DNA from: Streptomyces sp. YIM 121038
GTDB lineage: Bacteria > Actinomycetota > Actinomycetes > Streptomycetales > Streptomycetaceae
Reading direction: 5' to 3'
Length of the DNA stretch: 64,000 nt
Assembly (NCBI RefSeq): GCF_006088715.1
Contig: NZ_CP030771.1
Span: 2,790,001-2,854,000 of the forward strand
Shown here: one piece after another, positions 27,501 to 35,146 of the stretch
Numbering within the stretch: position 1 is the first letter of the stretch
Layout of the letters: the number at the start of each line of letters is the position of its first letter
Made by a program: the position numbers and the translations under genes
Notes under the pieces: model-generated
Seen by the model: only the letters and a program-made list of their open reading frames with translations
Databases searched by the model: none
Told to the model about the DNA's origin: nothing

Positions 27501-27736
27501 CGATCCGGCTGATCCAGGAGGCCCGCAAGAACAGCGGCCTGGACGTCGCGGACCGCATCGCCCTGCGCTGGACGTCCGCGGACGAGGCCACGGCGACGGC
27601 CCTCACGGACCACGCCGCCCTCATCGCCGACGAGGTCCTGGCCACGGACTTCGCCTCCGGCGACGCGGACGACAGCTACGGCGAGCCGTTCAAGGACGAC
27701 TCCCTGAACCTGACGTTCCGCCTCCGCAAGGCGTAA
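24593..27736 (+). CDS. ileS: Isoleucyl-tRNA synthetase
   Basis: This class I synthetase (1047 aa) charges tRNA-Ile with isoleucine. Segments include WVFYEGPPTANGMPGAHHIE, then WDCHGLPVELAVEKELGF, an editing CP1 domain with VWTTTPWTLVSNTAVAAHPD, a zinc-type WCPRCGTGLSDHELAQGYE, and the catalytic loop DGRKMSKHLGN. It resembles the eukaryote-like IleRS2 class. The usual HxGH signature is replaced by G59-A60-H61-H62 (codons 24767-24778). That swapped GxHH form has been reported in some IleRS2 enzymes with very strong mupirocin resistance. ATG 24593 follows a CGGAGGAAG ribosome-binding site. A 19-bp terminator stem follows at 27747-27795. Expression is under the T-box leader. Confidence 0.97.
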   Translation: MTPPQYRQVPAQVDLPALEHAVLDFWREQKIFAKSLEQSEGRPEWVFYEGPPTANGMPGAHHIEARVFKDVFPRFRTMRGYHVARKAGWDCHGLPVELAVEKELGFNGKKDIEAYGIAEFNAKCRESVTRHTDAFAELTTRMGYWVDLDDAYRTMNPEYVDSVWWSLKEIFKKDLLVQDHRVAPWCPRCGTGLSDHELAQGYETVVDPSVYVRFPVTGGPLAGEAALLVWTTTPWTLVSNTAVAAHPDVTYVVATDGKEKLVVAEPLVEKALGEGWETTGQTFTGTEMERWTYQRPFELVEFPAEAHFVVNADYVTTEDGTGLVHQSPAFGEDDLKVCRSYGLPVVNPVRPDGTFEEDVPLVGGVFFKKADETLTQDLDDRGLLFKHIAYEHSYPHCWRCHTALLYYAQPSWYIRTTKVKDRLLQENEKTNWFPESVKHGRFGDWLTNNVDWALSRNRYWGTPLPIWRCEENHLTCVGSRAELTELTGTDQTDLDPHRPFIDDITFTCTHEGCSLEAVRVPEVIDAWYDSGSMPFAQWGYPYKNKELFESRYPAQFISEAIDQTRGWFYTLMAVGTLVFDKSSYENVVCLGHILAEDGRKMSKHLGNILQPIPLMDQHGADAVRWFMAAGGSPWAARRVGHGTIQEVVRKTLLTYWNTVAFQALYARTSKWAPSDADPAPADRPLLDRWLLGELHALTDQVTQALDAYDTQRAGKLLSAFVDNLSNWYVRRSRRRFWQGDKAALRTLHEVVETVTRLLAPLTPFITERVWQDLIVPVTPDAPESVHLSTWPEADLSAVDPELSRQMVLVRRLVELGRASRAESGVKTRQPLSRALVAASGFETLGEELRAQITEELNVSSLASLSEVGGSLVDTTAKANFRALGKRFGKGVQAVAKAVAEADAAALSLALREGTASVEVDGETVTLAPDEVIITETPREGWSVASDSGATVALDLELTDELRRAGLARDAIRLIQEARKNSGLDVADRIALRWTSADEATATALTDHAALIADEVLATDFASGDADDSYGEPFKDDSLNLTFRLRKA

Positions 27737-27746
27737 CCCCGACGAC

Positions 27747-27795
27747 CGAAGGCCCGGTCCCGCCGAGCAAGCTGCCCGGCGGGACCGGGCCTTCG
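27747..27795 (+). terminator. Terminator of ileS
   Basis: An uninterrupted 19-bp stem has arms at 27747-27765 and 27777-27795 (beginning CGAAGGCCCGGTCCC) with an 11-base loop, 11 bp after the ileS stop. Confidence 0.85.
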
Positions 27796-27905
27796 TCATG
27801 CCGTACGCGCCGCCGTGGGACACAGCGGGAACCGGGCAGCGCACCCACGACAGCGCACATACGGCCGTGCCCGCACGGCGGCACGCACACGGCAGTACGT
27901 ACAAA

Positions 27906-27942
27906 AGGGCGGAGCCCCCGGGAAATCCGGGGGCTCCGCCCT
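27906..27942 (-). terminator. Terminator of divIVA
   Basis: A perfect 16-bp stem (arms 27906-27921 and 27927-27942) with a 5-base loop is followed on the minus strand by TTTTGT. It lies 36 bp after the divIVA stop and ends the cell-division cluster. Confidence 0.85.
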
Positions 27943-27977
27943 GAACGCTGCCGACGCCTATGGCGTGGTGTCGCCCG

Positions 27978-29087
27978 TCAGTTGTCGTCCTCGTCGATGA
28001 GGAAGCCGCGCATCGGGGACGGAGCCTGCTGCATCGGCGGCTGGCCCTGCGGCCGCACCGGCGCCATCGGCTGCGTCATCGCGGGCGACATCTGCTGCTG
28101 GCCGCCGTACGACGGACCGCCCGCGGGCTGGTTGCCGCCCATCGACTGGTTGCCGCCGTAGGACGGGGCACCCGCACCGGCCGGAGCCATCGAAGGCGCC
28201 GGGGACGGCGGCAGCGAGGCGGTCGCCGGAGTACGCGGCGGAGCGAGCGAGTCGTCGGCCTGGGTCTCCAGCTGACGCAGCTGCGACTCCAGGTAGGACT
28301 TCAGTCGCGTGCGGTACTCGCGCTCGAAGCCGCGCAGGTCCTCGACCTTGCGCTCCAGGGTGGCGCGGGCGGACTCCAAGGAGCCCATCGCGACCCGGTG
28401 CTTCTCCTGCGCGTCCCGCTCCAGGGCGTCGGCCTTGGCACGGGCGTCCCGCTCCAGGCCCTCGGCGCGCGAACGGGCCTCGCCCACGATCTTGTTGGCC
28501 TCGGAACGGGCCTCGGCGATCGCCTGGTCGGCGGTCTGCTGCGCGAGCGAGAGCACACGGGCGGCGCTGTCGCCGCCGGGGCCCTGGCCGGGCTGCGGCA
28601 TCTGCGGGCCGTGGCCACCCATGGGACCGCCCATGGGGCCACCCATCTGCCCCTGGCCCATGGGACCCTGACCCATCGGGCCGGGACCCTGCGGACCGCC
28701 CTGCGGGCCGTGCCCACTGGGGCCTGCGGGCAGCTGCGGCGCACCGCCGGGCAGCTGCGGCGGGCCGCCCATCGGGCCGCCCATCTGCTGCTGCGGCGGA
28801 ACCGGCTGCGGACCAGATATTGCGGCGGGCACGGGCGCGCCGGGACCTCGCTGGTCCTGGGGGCCGCCTTCGGGGCCCTTGCGCATGTTGCCCTGCTGCT
28901 GGTTCTGCGCGGCCGCGCGCGTGGCGGCGGCCAGCTTGGCGCGCAGGTCCTCGTTCTCGCGGAGCAAGCGCGTCAGTTCGGCTTCGACCTCATCGAGGAA
29001 GGCATCGACCTCGTCCTCGTCATAGCCTTCTCGGAGGCGGACGGTCGTGAACTGCTTGTTCCGCACGTCCTCGGGGGTCAACGGCAT
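27978..29087 (-). CDS. divIVA: DivIVA polar growth scaffold
   Basis: This 369-aa coiled-coil protein marks cell poles and directs tip growth and branching in Streptomyces. Residues 1-60 form the conserved membrane-curvature domain (MPLTPEDVRNKQFTTVRLRE, then DEDEVDAFLDEVEAELTRLL). A Gln/Gly/Pro/Met-rich linker follows at about 75-165 (many GPMGG-type units). A long second coiled coil spans about 175-270 (ARVLSLAQQTADQAIAEARS onward), and a Pro/Gly/Gln tail ends FLIDEDDN. ATG 29087 has GAGG 7 nt upstream. It is the last gene of the cluster after ylmG, 46 bp away. Confidence 0.96.
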   Translation of the reverse strand: MPLTPEDVRNKQFTTVRLREGYDEDEVDAFLDEVEAELTRLLRENEDLRAKLAAATRAAAQNQQQGNMRKGPEGGPQDQRGPGAPVPAAISGPQPVPPQQQMGGPMGGPPQLPGGAPQLPAGPSGHGPQGGPQGPGPMGQGPMGQGQMGGPMGGPMGGHGPQMPQPGQGPGGDSAARVLSLAQQTADQAIAEARSEANKIVGEARSRAEGLERDARAKADALERDAQEKHRVAMGSLESARATLERKVEDLRGFEREYRTRLKSYLESQLRQLETQADDSLAPPRTPATASLPPSPAPSMAPAGAGAPSYGGNQSMGGNQPAGGPSYGGQQQMSPAMTQPMAPVRPQGQPPMQQAPSPMRGFLIDEDDN

Positions 29088-29133
29088 CTCTTCACCTCAA
29101 CGTAGTCGTCGGCATTCGGCAAGACCGTATCGT

Positions 29134-29418
29134 TCACAGCTGGCTCACGACGGTGATCAGGATGTAGACGATGATCATCAGTACGAAGAAGGACAGGTCG
29201 AGCGCCACGCCGCCGAGACGTAGCGGCGGAATGAACCGCCGCAGAAGCTTGAGCGGTGGATCGGTGACAGTGTAGGTGGCCTCCAGAACGACCACCATCG
29301 CCTTGCCGGGTTGCCATGAGCGGGCGAACTGGAAGACGTAGTCCATGACCAGCCGGAAGATCAGCACGATGAGGAAACACATCAGCGCGATGTAGATCAC
29401 TTGCAAGACCACGCCCAT
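29134..29418 (-). CDS. ylmG: YggT/YlmG family membrane protein (94 aa)
   Basis: This small membrane protein has two helices, at about residues 1-27 (VVLQVIYIALMCFLIVLIFR) and 70-94 (LDLSFFVLMIIVYILITVVS). Between them is the YggT signature EATYTVTDPPLKLLRRFIPP with the conserved DPPL-x-x-x-R-x-x-P-P. The family is nearly always beside sepF and divIVA and is linked to division or membrane organisation; the biochemical role is unknown. Start is ATG 29418 (MGVVLQ). It is 81 bp downstream of sepF. Confidence 0.93.
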   Translation of the reverse strand: MGVVLQVIYIALMCFLIVLIFRLVMDYVFQFARSWQPGKAMVVVLEATYTVTDPPLKLLRRFIPPLRLGGVALDLSFFVLMIIVYILITVVSQL

Positions 29419-29499
29419 GTCCGCGTTTCCCTCTCCCCTGCTTCTGGTCGCATCCGCGCTGAATCGGTCCGGTACTGCTGCTGTCTACTGCACTGCGTC

Positions 29500-30147
29500 T
29501 CAGCTCTGGTTGAAGAACCCGCCCTCTGCGATACGGGCCTTGTCCTCCGCCGTGACATCGACGTTAGCAGGCGACAACAGGAACACCTTCTGCGTCACTC
29601 GCTCGATACTGCCATGCAGACCGAAGACCAGACCGGCGGCAAAGTCGACAAGTCGCTTCGCGTCGGTGTCGTCCATCTCCGTCAAGTTCATGATCACCGG
29701 GGTGCCTTCGCGGAAGTGTTCCCCGATGGTACGGGCTTCGTTGTAGGTCCGGGGGTGAAGCGTGGTGATGCGGTAGGGCTCACGCTCGGACACGACCTTG
29801 GGCATGATCACCGGTGCGTTCTTCTCCAGGCTCTGACGTTCAGGTGTGATAGATGCCACGGGGGCGATTCGCGCCGGTCGTCCCGATTCGGCGGCAAGCG
29901 AAGCGGGTCGCGGCGCCGGGTCGCGCTGTGCCGGTGGCTGCACCACTCGTACCGATTCGTCCCGTTCCAAGTCGCGGTCGGCGAGGTGGGACTGGTGCGA
30001 CTGGTGCGGTGGTTCGTGCCGCCGGCGGTCGCGCTCGGGCTCCGGCTCGGGCTCGAAATCGTCATCGGGGTCGAAGCCCCGGCCGTCGTAACCGTCGTCC
30101 TCCACGAGGCCGAGGTAGACCGCCATCTTGCGCATCGCGCCGGCCAT
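29500..30147 (-). CDS. sepF: Cell division protein SepF
   Basis: SepF bundles FtsZ filaments and tethers them to the membrane, which matters in actinobacteria because FtsA is missing. The 215-aa product starts [20 protein letters not shown], an amphipathic membrane-binding helix followed by an acidic stretch. A disordered, charged linker (about 30-110) precedes the SepF core from [20 protein letters not shown] through [20 protein letters not shown] to [18 protein letters not shown] 30147 has GAGGA about 8 nt upstream. It lies between ylmE and ylmG, the usual order. Confidence 0.96.
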   Translation of the reverse strand: MAGAMRKMAVYLGLVEDDGYDGRGFDPDDDFEPEPEPERDRRRHEPPHQSHQSHLADRDLERDESVRVVQPPAQRDPAPRPASLAAESGRPARIAPVASITPERQSLEKNAPVIMPKVVSEREPYRITTLHPRTYNEARTIGEHFREGTPVIMNLTEMDDTDAKRLVDFAAGLVFGLHGSIERVTQKVFLLSPANVDVTAEDKARIAEGGFFNQS

Positions 30148-30273
30148 GCTCTGAGTCCTCCGCTCTGTGGTGGATCGAGAGGGTCGTCACCAACTGCCCG
30201 CGATCCACGAGTCATCCCCGCTCAGCGGTGGGAATGACCATATTTTCTGCTGTGGTCCGACTTCCTGGCGACG

Positions 30274-30993
30274 TTACCCGAGCCCGCGTCGGACTCCGAG
30301 TACCGCTGTCCCGACGCGCACATGTGTCGCACCGGCCGCAACGGCCTGTTCGAGGTCCGCACTCATACCTGCCGACACCATGTTCGCAGCCGGATGGGCC
30401 ACGCGCAGGGCAGTCGACAAAACCATCAGCCGCTCGAACGCCGCCTGTTGCCGTCCCGCGTACTCCCCGGTGAGCGGCGCGACCGTCATCAGACCGTCGA
30501 GCCGGAGCCCGGGGGCGTCGGCCACGAGACCGGCCAACTCTTCGATTCCGCCGGGGCCGACGCCGCCCCGCTCCCCACGCCCGCTCTCCCCGGCGTCGAG
30601 GGCCACCTGGAGCAGGCAGCCCACCTCACGCCCGGCGCGCACGGCCGCGGCCGAGAGCGCGGTGACGAGCTTCGGCCGGTCCACCGACTGCACCACGTCC
30701 GCGTAACCGACCACGGAACGCACCTTGTTGGTCTGCAGCTGACCGACGAAGTGCCAGTCGAGCGGCAGGTCCGCGCAGGCGGCGGCCTTGGGTGCCGCGT
30801 CCTGGTCGCGGTTCTCGGCGACGTGACGGACGCCGAGCTCCGCGAGCGCGCGTACGTCGCTCGCGGGGTAGGTCTTGGTGACCACGATGAGGGTCACCTC
30901 TGCACGCTTGCGCCCGGCGGCCGCGCAGGCCGCCTCGATGCGCTCTTCCACCTGCGCCAGATTTGTGGCGAGTTCCGACTTACGGTCCGTCAT
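30274..30993 (-). CDS. ylmE: PLP homeostasis protein, YggS/YlmE family (239 aa)
   Basis: This is a fold-type III pyridoxal-phosphate protein resembling the alanine racemase N-domain, thought to buffer PLP and amino acid levels. The PLP lysine is in VTLIVVTKTYPASDVRALAE. The segment HFVGQLQTNKVRSVVGYADV is the family signature, and the C-terminal DLEQAVAAGATHVRVGTAVLG binds phosphate. ATG 30993 starts 6 bp after the pgeF stop, so the two are cotranscribed. Confidence 0.93.
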   Translation of the reverse strand: MTDRKSELATNLAQVEERIEAACAAAGRKRAEVTLIVVTKTYPASDVRALAELGVRHVAENRDQDAAPKAAACADLPLDWHFVGQLQTNKVRSVVGYADVVQSVDRPKLVTALSAAAVRAGREVGCLLQVALDAGESGRGERGGVGPGGIEELAGLVADAPGLRLDGLMTVAPLTGEYAGRQQAAFERLMVLSTALRVAHPAANMVSAGMSADLEQAVAAGATHVRVGTAVLGVRRGLG

Positions 30994-30999
30994 GCCCCA

Positions 31000-31740
31000 T
31001 CAGTCCAGCCAGACATAGCCCGCGAGCCGACCGGTGACGCGGTCGCGGCGGTACGAGAAGTGGTCTCCCGACTCCAGCGTGCACACCGGCGACTGCTCCC
31101 GGTCGCGCACCCCGAGCCGCTCGAGCTGGGCGTGCACTCCGGCGGTCACGTCGACCGCGGGTGTGCCCCAGCTCGTGACGGCGTGCGCCGCGGGTTCCAC
31201 GGCGGCGACGTCGGCGCGCATGTCCGCGGGCACTTCGTAACAGCGGCCGCAGACGGCGGGCCCGGTGCGGGCCACGATCCGGCCGGGCTCCGCGCCGAGG
31301 GCCACCATGGCCTCGACGGCCGCGGGCACCACTCCGGCGATCATGCCGGGACGGCCCGCGTGCGCCGCGGCGGCGACGCCCGCCACCGGGTCGGCGAGGA
31401 GTACGGGGGTGCAGTCGGCGGTCAGCACGGCGAGGGCGAGTCCCCGCTCGGCGGTGACGACGGCGTCGACCGCCGGAATCTCCTGGTCCGCGGGCCAGGG
31501 CCCGTCGACCACGGCGACGTCCCTGCCGTGCACCTGGTTCATCCAGACCACCCGTCCCTGGTCGATGCCCAGGGACTTGGCGGTCAGTTCGCGGTTGTGC
31601 AGGACGGCGTCGGGGTCGTCGCCGACCGCTCCGCCGAGGTTGAGCTCCGCGTACGGAACGGCGCTCACTCCGCCCCACCGGTCGGTGAAGGCGAAGTGCG
31701 CGCCGCTCACAGTGCTCGTTCCGGAGCGCTTGCCTATCAC
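31000..31740 (-). CDS. pgeF: Peptidoglycan editing factor / YfiH (YlmD) family protein (246 aa)
   Basis: This is a YfiH/DUF152-type copper- or zinc-dependent enzyme. Family members edit muropeptides or act on purine nucleosides; some databases still say 'polyphenol oxidase'. Metal-site blocks are [23 protein letters not shown] and [11 protein letters not shown], giving the Cys/His ligands. The N-terminus contains [20 protein letters not shown], the standard opening. GTG 31740 overlaps the ftsZ stop by 4 bp (GTGA), so translation is coupled to ftsZ. Confidence 0.92.
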   Translation of the reverse strand: MIGKRSGTSTVSGAHFAFTDRWGGVSAVPYAELNLGGAVGDDPDAVLHNRELTAKSLGIDQGRVVWMNQVHGRDVAVVDGPWPADQEIPAVDAVVTAERGLALAVLTADCTPVLLADPVAGVAAAAHAGRPGMIAGVVPAAVEAMVALGAEPGRIVARTGPAVCGRCYEVPADMRADVAAVEPAAHAVTSWGTPAVDVTAGVHAQLERLGVRDREQSPVCTLESGDHFSYRRDRVTGRLAGYVWLD

Positions 31741-32963
31741 TTCAGGAAGTCCGGCACGTCCAGCTCTTCGGCCTGGCTGTCCTGGTGCAGACGGGTCGGC
31801 GGGACCTGCGGGGGCGTCACCGGCGTCGCGGGCGCCTCGTTCACCGGAGCCGGTTCGACGGGCTCCGGGGCCGGGGGCTCCTCGCGCGGAGTGACGCTGC
31901 CGAGGCCGCCGAAGGCCGGTCCCGGACGGGAGGACTCGGTGGGACGGCTCGCGGGAGCGGGCTCCTCGCGCTTGCTGGAGGCCGACCCCAGGACGTTGTC
32001 CCGCTTGGCCGGCGGCTGTCCGCCGTCGAACCCGGCGGCGATGACGGTGACCCGGACCTCGTCGCCGAGCGCGTCGTCGATGACCGCGCCGAAGATGATG
32101 TTGGCCTCCGGGTGGGCGGCCTCGCTCACCAGCTGGGCCGCTTCGTTGATCTCGAACAGGCCGAGGTCGGAGCCGCCGGAGATGGAGAGCAGCACCCCGC
32201 GGGCGCCGTCGATGGAGGCCTCCAGGAGCGGCGAGGAGATCGCCATCTCGGCCGCGGCCACCGCGCGGTCGTCGCCGCGGGCCGAGCCGATGCCCATGAG
32301 CGCCGAACCGGCCTCGGACATGACCGACTTGACGTCGGCGAAGTCGAGGTTGATCAGGCCGGGCGTGGTGATGAGGTCGGTGATGCCCTGAACGCCGGAG
32401 AGCAGGACCTGGTCGGCCGACTTGAAGGCGTCGAGCACGCTGACCTGGCGGTCCGAGATGGAGAGCAGCCGGTCGTTCGGGATGACGATGAGGGTGTCGA
32501 CCTCTTCGCGGAGCTCGGCGATGCCGTCCTCCGCCTGGTTGGCGCGACGGCGGCCCTCGAAGGTGAACGGCCGGGTGACCACACCGATCGTCAGGGCGCC
32601 GAGGGAGCGCGCGATGTTGGCGACCACGGGCGCGCCGCCCGTGCCGGTGCCGCCACCCTCACCGGCCGTGACGAAGACCATGTCGGCCCCCTTGAGGACC
32701 TCCTCGATCTCCTCGCGGTGGTCCTCGGCGGCCTTGCGGCCGACGGCCGGGTTGGCGCCGGCGCCGAGTCCGCGGGTGAGTTCACGGCCGACGTCGAGCT
32801 TGACGTCGGCGTCGCTCATCAACAGGGCTTGCGCGTCGGTGTTGATGGCGATGAACTCGACGCCCTTGAGACCGACCTCGATCATCCGGTTGATGGCATT
32901 GACACCACCGCCGCCGACACCGATGACTTTGATGACTGCGAGGTAGTTCTGCGGTGCTGCCAC
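31737..32963 (-). CDS. ftsZ: Cell division GTPase FtsZ
   Basis: FtsZ (408 aa) polymerises into the Z-ring and, in Streptomyces, into ladders for sporulation septa. The GTPase core has [12 protein letters not shown] near residues 16-27, the tubulin signature [18 protein letters not shown] (GGGTGTG at 103-109), and the T7 loop [12 protein letters not shown] Pro/Glu/Thr linker (about 320-395) leads to the partner-binding C-terminal tail DVPDFLK. GTG 32963 has AGAGG about 9 nt upstream. It is preceded by a 276-bp control region and is coupled to pgeF. Confidence 0.99.
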   Translation of the reverse strand: MAAPQNYLAVIKVIGVGGGGVNAINRMIEVGLKGVEFIAINTDAQALLMSDADVKLDVGRELTRGLGAGANPAVGRKAAEDHREEIEEVLKGADMVFVTAGEGGGTGTGGAPVVANIARSLGALTIGVVTRPFTFEGRRRANQAEDGIAELREEVDTLIVIPNDRLLSISDRQVSVLDAFKSADQVLLSGVQGITDLITTPGLINLDFADVKSVMSEAGSALMGIGSARGDDRAVAAAEMAISSPLLEASIDGARGVLLSISGGSDLGLFEINEAAQLVSEAAHPEANIIFGAVIDDALGDEVRVTVIAAGFDGGQPPAKRDNVLGSASSKREEPAPASRPTESSRPGPAFGGLGSVTPREEPPAPEPVEPAPVNEAPATPVTPPQVPPTRLHQDSQAEELDVPDFLK

Positions 32964-33239
32964 GTCGAAGGCCTCTCGCCTCGAGTTACGTGTCGTCGTA
33001 CCGCACTGCCGCGATACGCCGACTGATGCCGAATGGGACGGTCCGAATCGCCGACCCGAACCCTAACGCTGAAGTTTAGGGTTACCAGTGTGTCTGTTCC
33101 CTGGACTCTTCCGAACAGGACACTAAGTCGACAAGTGGCGCGCGTTCAACGAACACGCCGAACCTCCCGTTTTTCTTTTCACCCTATGTGATCAGGCGTA
33201 GCAATGCCCATCCAGGGTGCTGGCCTGCGCTGATGTACG
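32964..33239 (-). promoter_or_regulatory. ftsQ-ftsZ intergenic control region
   Basis: This 276-bp gap is the only long break in the division cluster and is the expected site of ftsZ promoters, including a sporulation-induced one as in S. coelicolor. It holds an inverted repeat AACCCTAA / TTAGGGTT (33059-33066, 33076-33083) with a 9-base spacer. Three GACAC motifs, the known WhiA core, are seen: on the minus strand at 33094-33090 and 32994-32990, and on the plus strand at 33119-33123. Individual promoters cannot be fixed by eye. Confidence 0.6.
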
Positions 33240-34031
33240 TCAACTCGCCGATGACGCCGGGGCGGTGGGGACCGCCACGTCGAAGTGCCGTGCCTTGGGG
33301 ACGGCTTTCATCAGGGCGCTCAGGGCTTCGGCCTTCATACGGCCGTTCTCGCTGCTCCCCCAGGCGACGGTGCGCCCGTCCGCCAGCTCCAACGAGATGG
33401 AGTCGTACGACCGGACCTTGACGGTGGTGGTCTCCGCGGCCACGGCGCCGGGCAGGTCCGTGACCACCCGGACCGCCTCCCGGCGCAGCCGGTCGGGGCC
33501 GAAACGGCGCAGGCTGGCGGCCGCGCCACCGGACCGATGCGGCGTCAGGACCAGCCGGGGGGTGTTCTTGGGAGCCTTGTCGACCGTGGCGAAGCGCACA
33601 CCCTTGGCGTCCACTTCGACGAACTTTCCGCCCTTTTCGATGAGCAGGGCGGCGGTGCGTTCGGTCACCTTCAGGGTGATCCCGTGGGGCCAGGAGCGGA
33701 TGACGTCGACCGAGTCGATCCGGGGCAATTCTCTGCGCAGCCGCTCCTCGACGGCGTCGGAGTCGACCGAAATCAGCGGTCCGCCCGTGCCGATCCCGGC
33801 CACCTCGCGCACCTGGTCCGGCCTGAGGACGACCGTCCCGGTCGCCGTGATCCGCTCCACGCGCAGCCAGGGCGAGGCGTAGAGCACCCAGACCGCGGCC
33901 CCGCCGAGAACGCACAGCAGGGCCGCGAGCAGGATCAGGGTGCGCGACTTCGGCAGCCGGGGGCGGCGCGAGCGGGGGCGGGGCGGGCCGGACTTGGGCC
34001 CCTGCCGTTCGGCGGTCTTCTGTCCGGCCAC
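33240..34031 (-). CDS. ftsQ: Divisome protein FtsQ/DivIB
   Basis: This bitopic divisome protein (263 aa) links early and late division proteins. The cytosolic N-terminus is basic (residues 1-30, with PRPRSRRPRLPKSR). A single helix spans about 31-50 (TLILLAALLCVLGGAAVWVL), then a POTRA domain (WLRVERITATGTVVLRPDQV onward) and the FtsQ domain (LPRIDSVDVIRSWPHGITLK). GTG 34031 follows AGGGGAG closely. An earlier GTG would overlap murG and give an atypical basic extension. It starts 14 bp after the murG stop; murC, which lies here in mycobacteria, is absent. Confidence 0.93.
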   Translation of the reverse strand: MAGQKTAERQGPKSGPPRPRSRRPRLPKSRTLILLAALLCVLGGAAVWVLYASPWLRVERITATGTVVLRPDQVREVAGIGTGGPLISVDSDAVEERLRRELPRIDSVDVIRSWPHGITLKVTERTAALLIEKGGKFVEVDAKGVRFATVDKAPKNTPRLVLTPHRSGGAAASLRRFGPDRLRREAVRVVTDLPGAVAAETTTVKVRSYDSISLELADGRTVAWGSSENGRMKAEALSALMKAVPKARHFDVAVPTAPASSAS

Positions 34032-34045
34032 TCTCCCCTGCCTTC

Positions 34046-35140
34046 TCACGCGCTGCGGCGTGACGCAATCGCCTCGTGCACCATGCCGACGAGGAGGTCG
34101 TCGGCGTCCCTGCGGCCGAACTCCGAGGCGGCGCGGGACATCTCGTACAGGCGGTGCGGGTCGGCGAGCACGGGGAGCACCTGGGACTGGACCCATTCGG
34201 GCGTCAGTTCCGCGTCGTCGACCAGCAGTCCGCCGCCCGCCTTGACCACCGGCTGGGCGTTGAGCCGCTGTTCGCCGTTGCCGATGGGCAGCGGGACGTA
34301 GGCGGCCGGGAGCCCGACGGCGGAGAGTTCGGCGACGGTCATCGCGCCGGCGCGGCAGAGCATCATGTCCGCCGCCGCGTACGCGAGGTCCATCCGGTCC
34401 ACGTACGGTACCGGGATGTAGGGCGGCATTCCGGGCATGTTCTCGACGTACGGCAATTCGTTCTTCGGGCCGACGGCGTGCAGGATCTGGATGCCCGCGC
34501 GCTGCAGGACCGGGGCGACCTGCTGGACGACCTCGTTCAGCCGGCGGGCGCCCTGGGAGCCGCCGGAGACGAGCAGGGTCGGCAGGTTCGGGTCCAGGCC
34601 GAAGGTGTCACGGGCCTCCGGGCGCACCTTCGCGCGGTCCAGCATGGCGATGGCGCGGCGCAGCGGGATGCCGATGTAGCGCGAGCCGCGCAGCTTGCTG
34701 TCGGGCGTGGAGACCGCGACGGCCGCCGCGTACCGGGAGCCGATCTTGTTGGCGAGGCCGGGGCGCGCGTTGGCCTCGTGCACCACGATCGGCACGCCGC
34801 GGCGCTTGGCCGCGAGGTAGCCGGGCAGCGCCACGTAGCCGCCGAAGCCGACGACGCAGTCCGCCTTGGTGCGCTCCAGGATCTGCTCGGCCGCCTTGAT
34901 GGTGCCGCGCAGCCGCCCGGGCACCGTGATCAGCTCAGGTGTGGGCTTGCGCGGCAGGGGGACGGCGGGGATCAGGGCGAGTTCGTAACCGCGCTCGGGT
35001 ACGAGTCGGGTCTCGAGGCCGCGCTCCGTGCCGAGGGCCGTGATGCCCACGGTCGGGTCCTGCCTGCGCAGGGCGTCTGCGAGGGCAAGCGCGGGCTCGA
35101 TGTGGCCGGCGGTCCCCCCGCCGGCGAGTACGACATGCAC
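34046..35140 (-). CDS. murG: UDP-GlcNAc:lipid-linked MurNAc-pentapeptide transferase
   Basis: MurG (364 aa) adds GlcNAc to lipid I to make lipid II on the inner face of the membrane. It opens MHVVLAGGGTAGHIEPALAL, the Gly-rich lipid I loop. A second loop is VVGFGGYVALPGYLAAKRRG with HEANARPGLANK. The UDP-GlcNAc site is LLVSGGSQGARRLNE and CRAGAMTVAELSAVGLPAAY. Length is normal. GTG 35140 is used, with ATG 35137 not in frame; it lies 6 bp after the ftsW stop. Confidence 0.97.
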   Translation of the reverse strand: MHVVLAGGGTAGHIEPALALADALRRQDPTVGITALGTERGLETRLVPERGYELALIPAVPLPRKPTPELITVPGRLRGTIKAAEQILERTKADCVVGFGGYVALPGYLAAKRRGVPIVVHEANARPGLANKIGSRYAAAVAVSTPDSKLRGSRYIGIPLRRAIAMLDRAKVRPEARDTFGLDPNLPTLLVSGGSQGARRLNEVVQQVAPVLQRAGIQILHAVGPKNELPYVENMPGMPPYIPVPYVDRMDLAYAAADMMLCRAGAMTVAELSAVGLPAAYVPLPIGNGEQRLNAQPVVKAGGGLLVDDAELTPEWVQSQVLPVLADPHRLYEMSRAASEFGRRDADDLLVGMVHEAIASRRSA

Positions 35141-35146
35141 CGAAAT

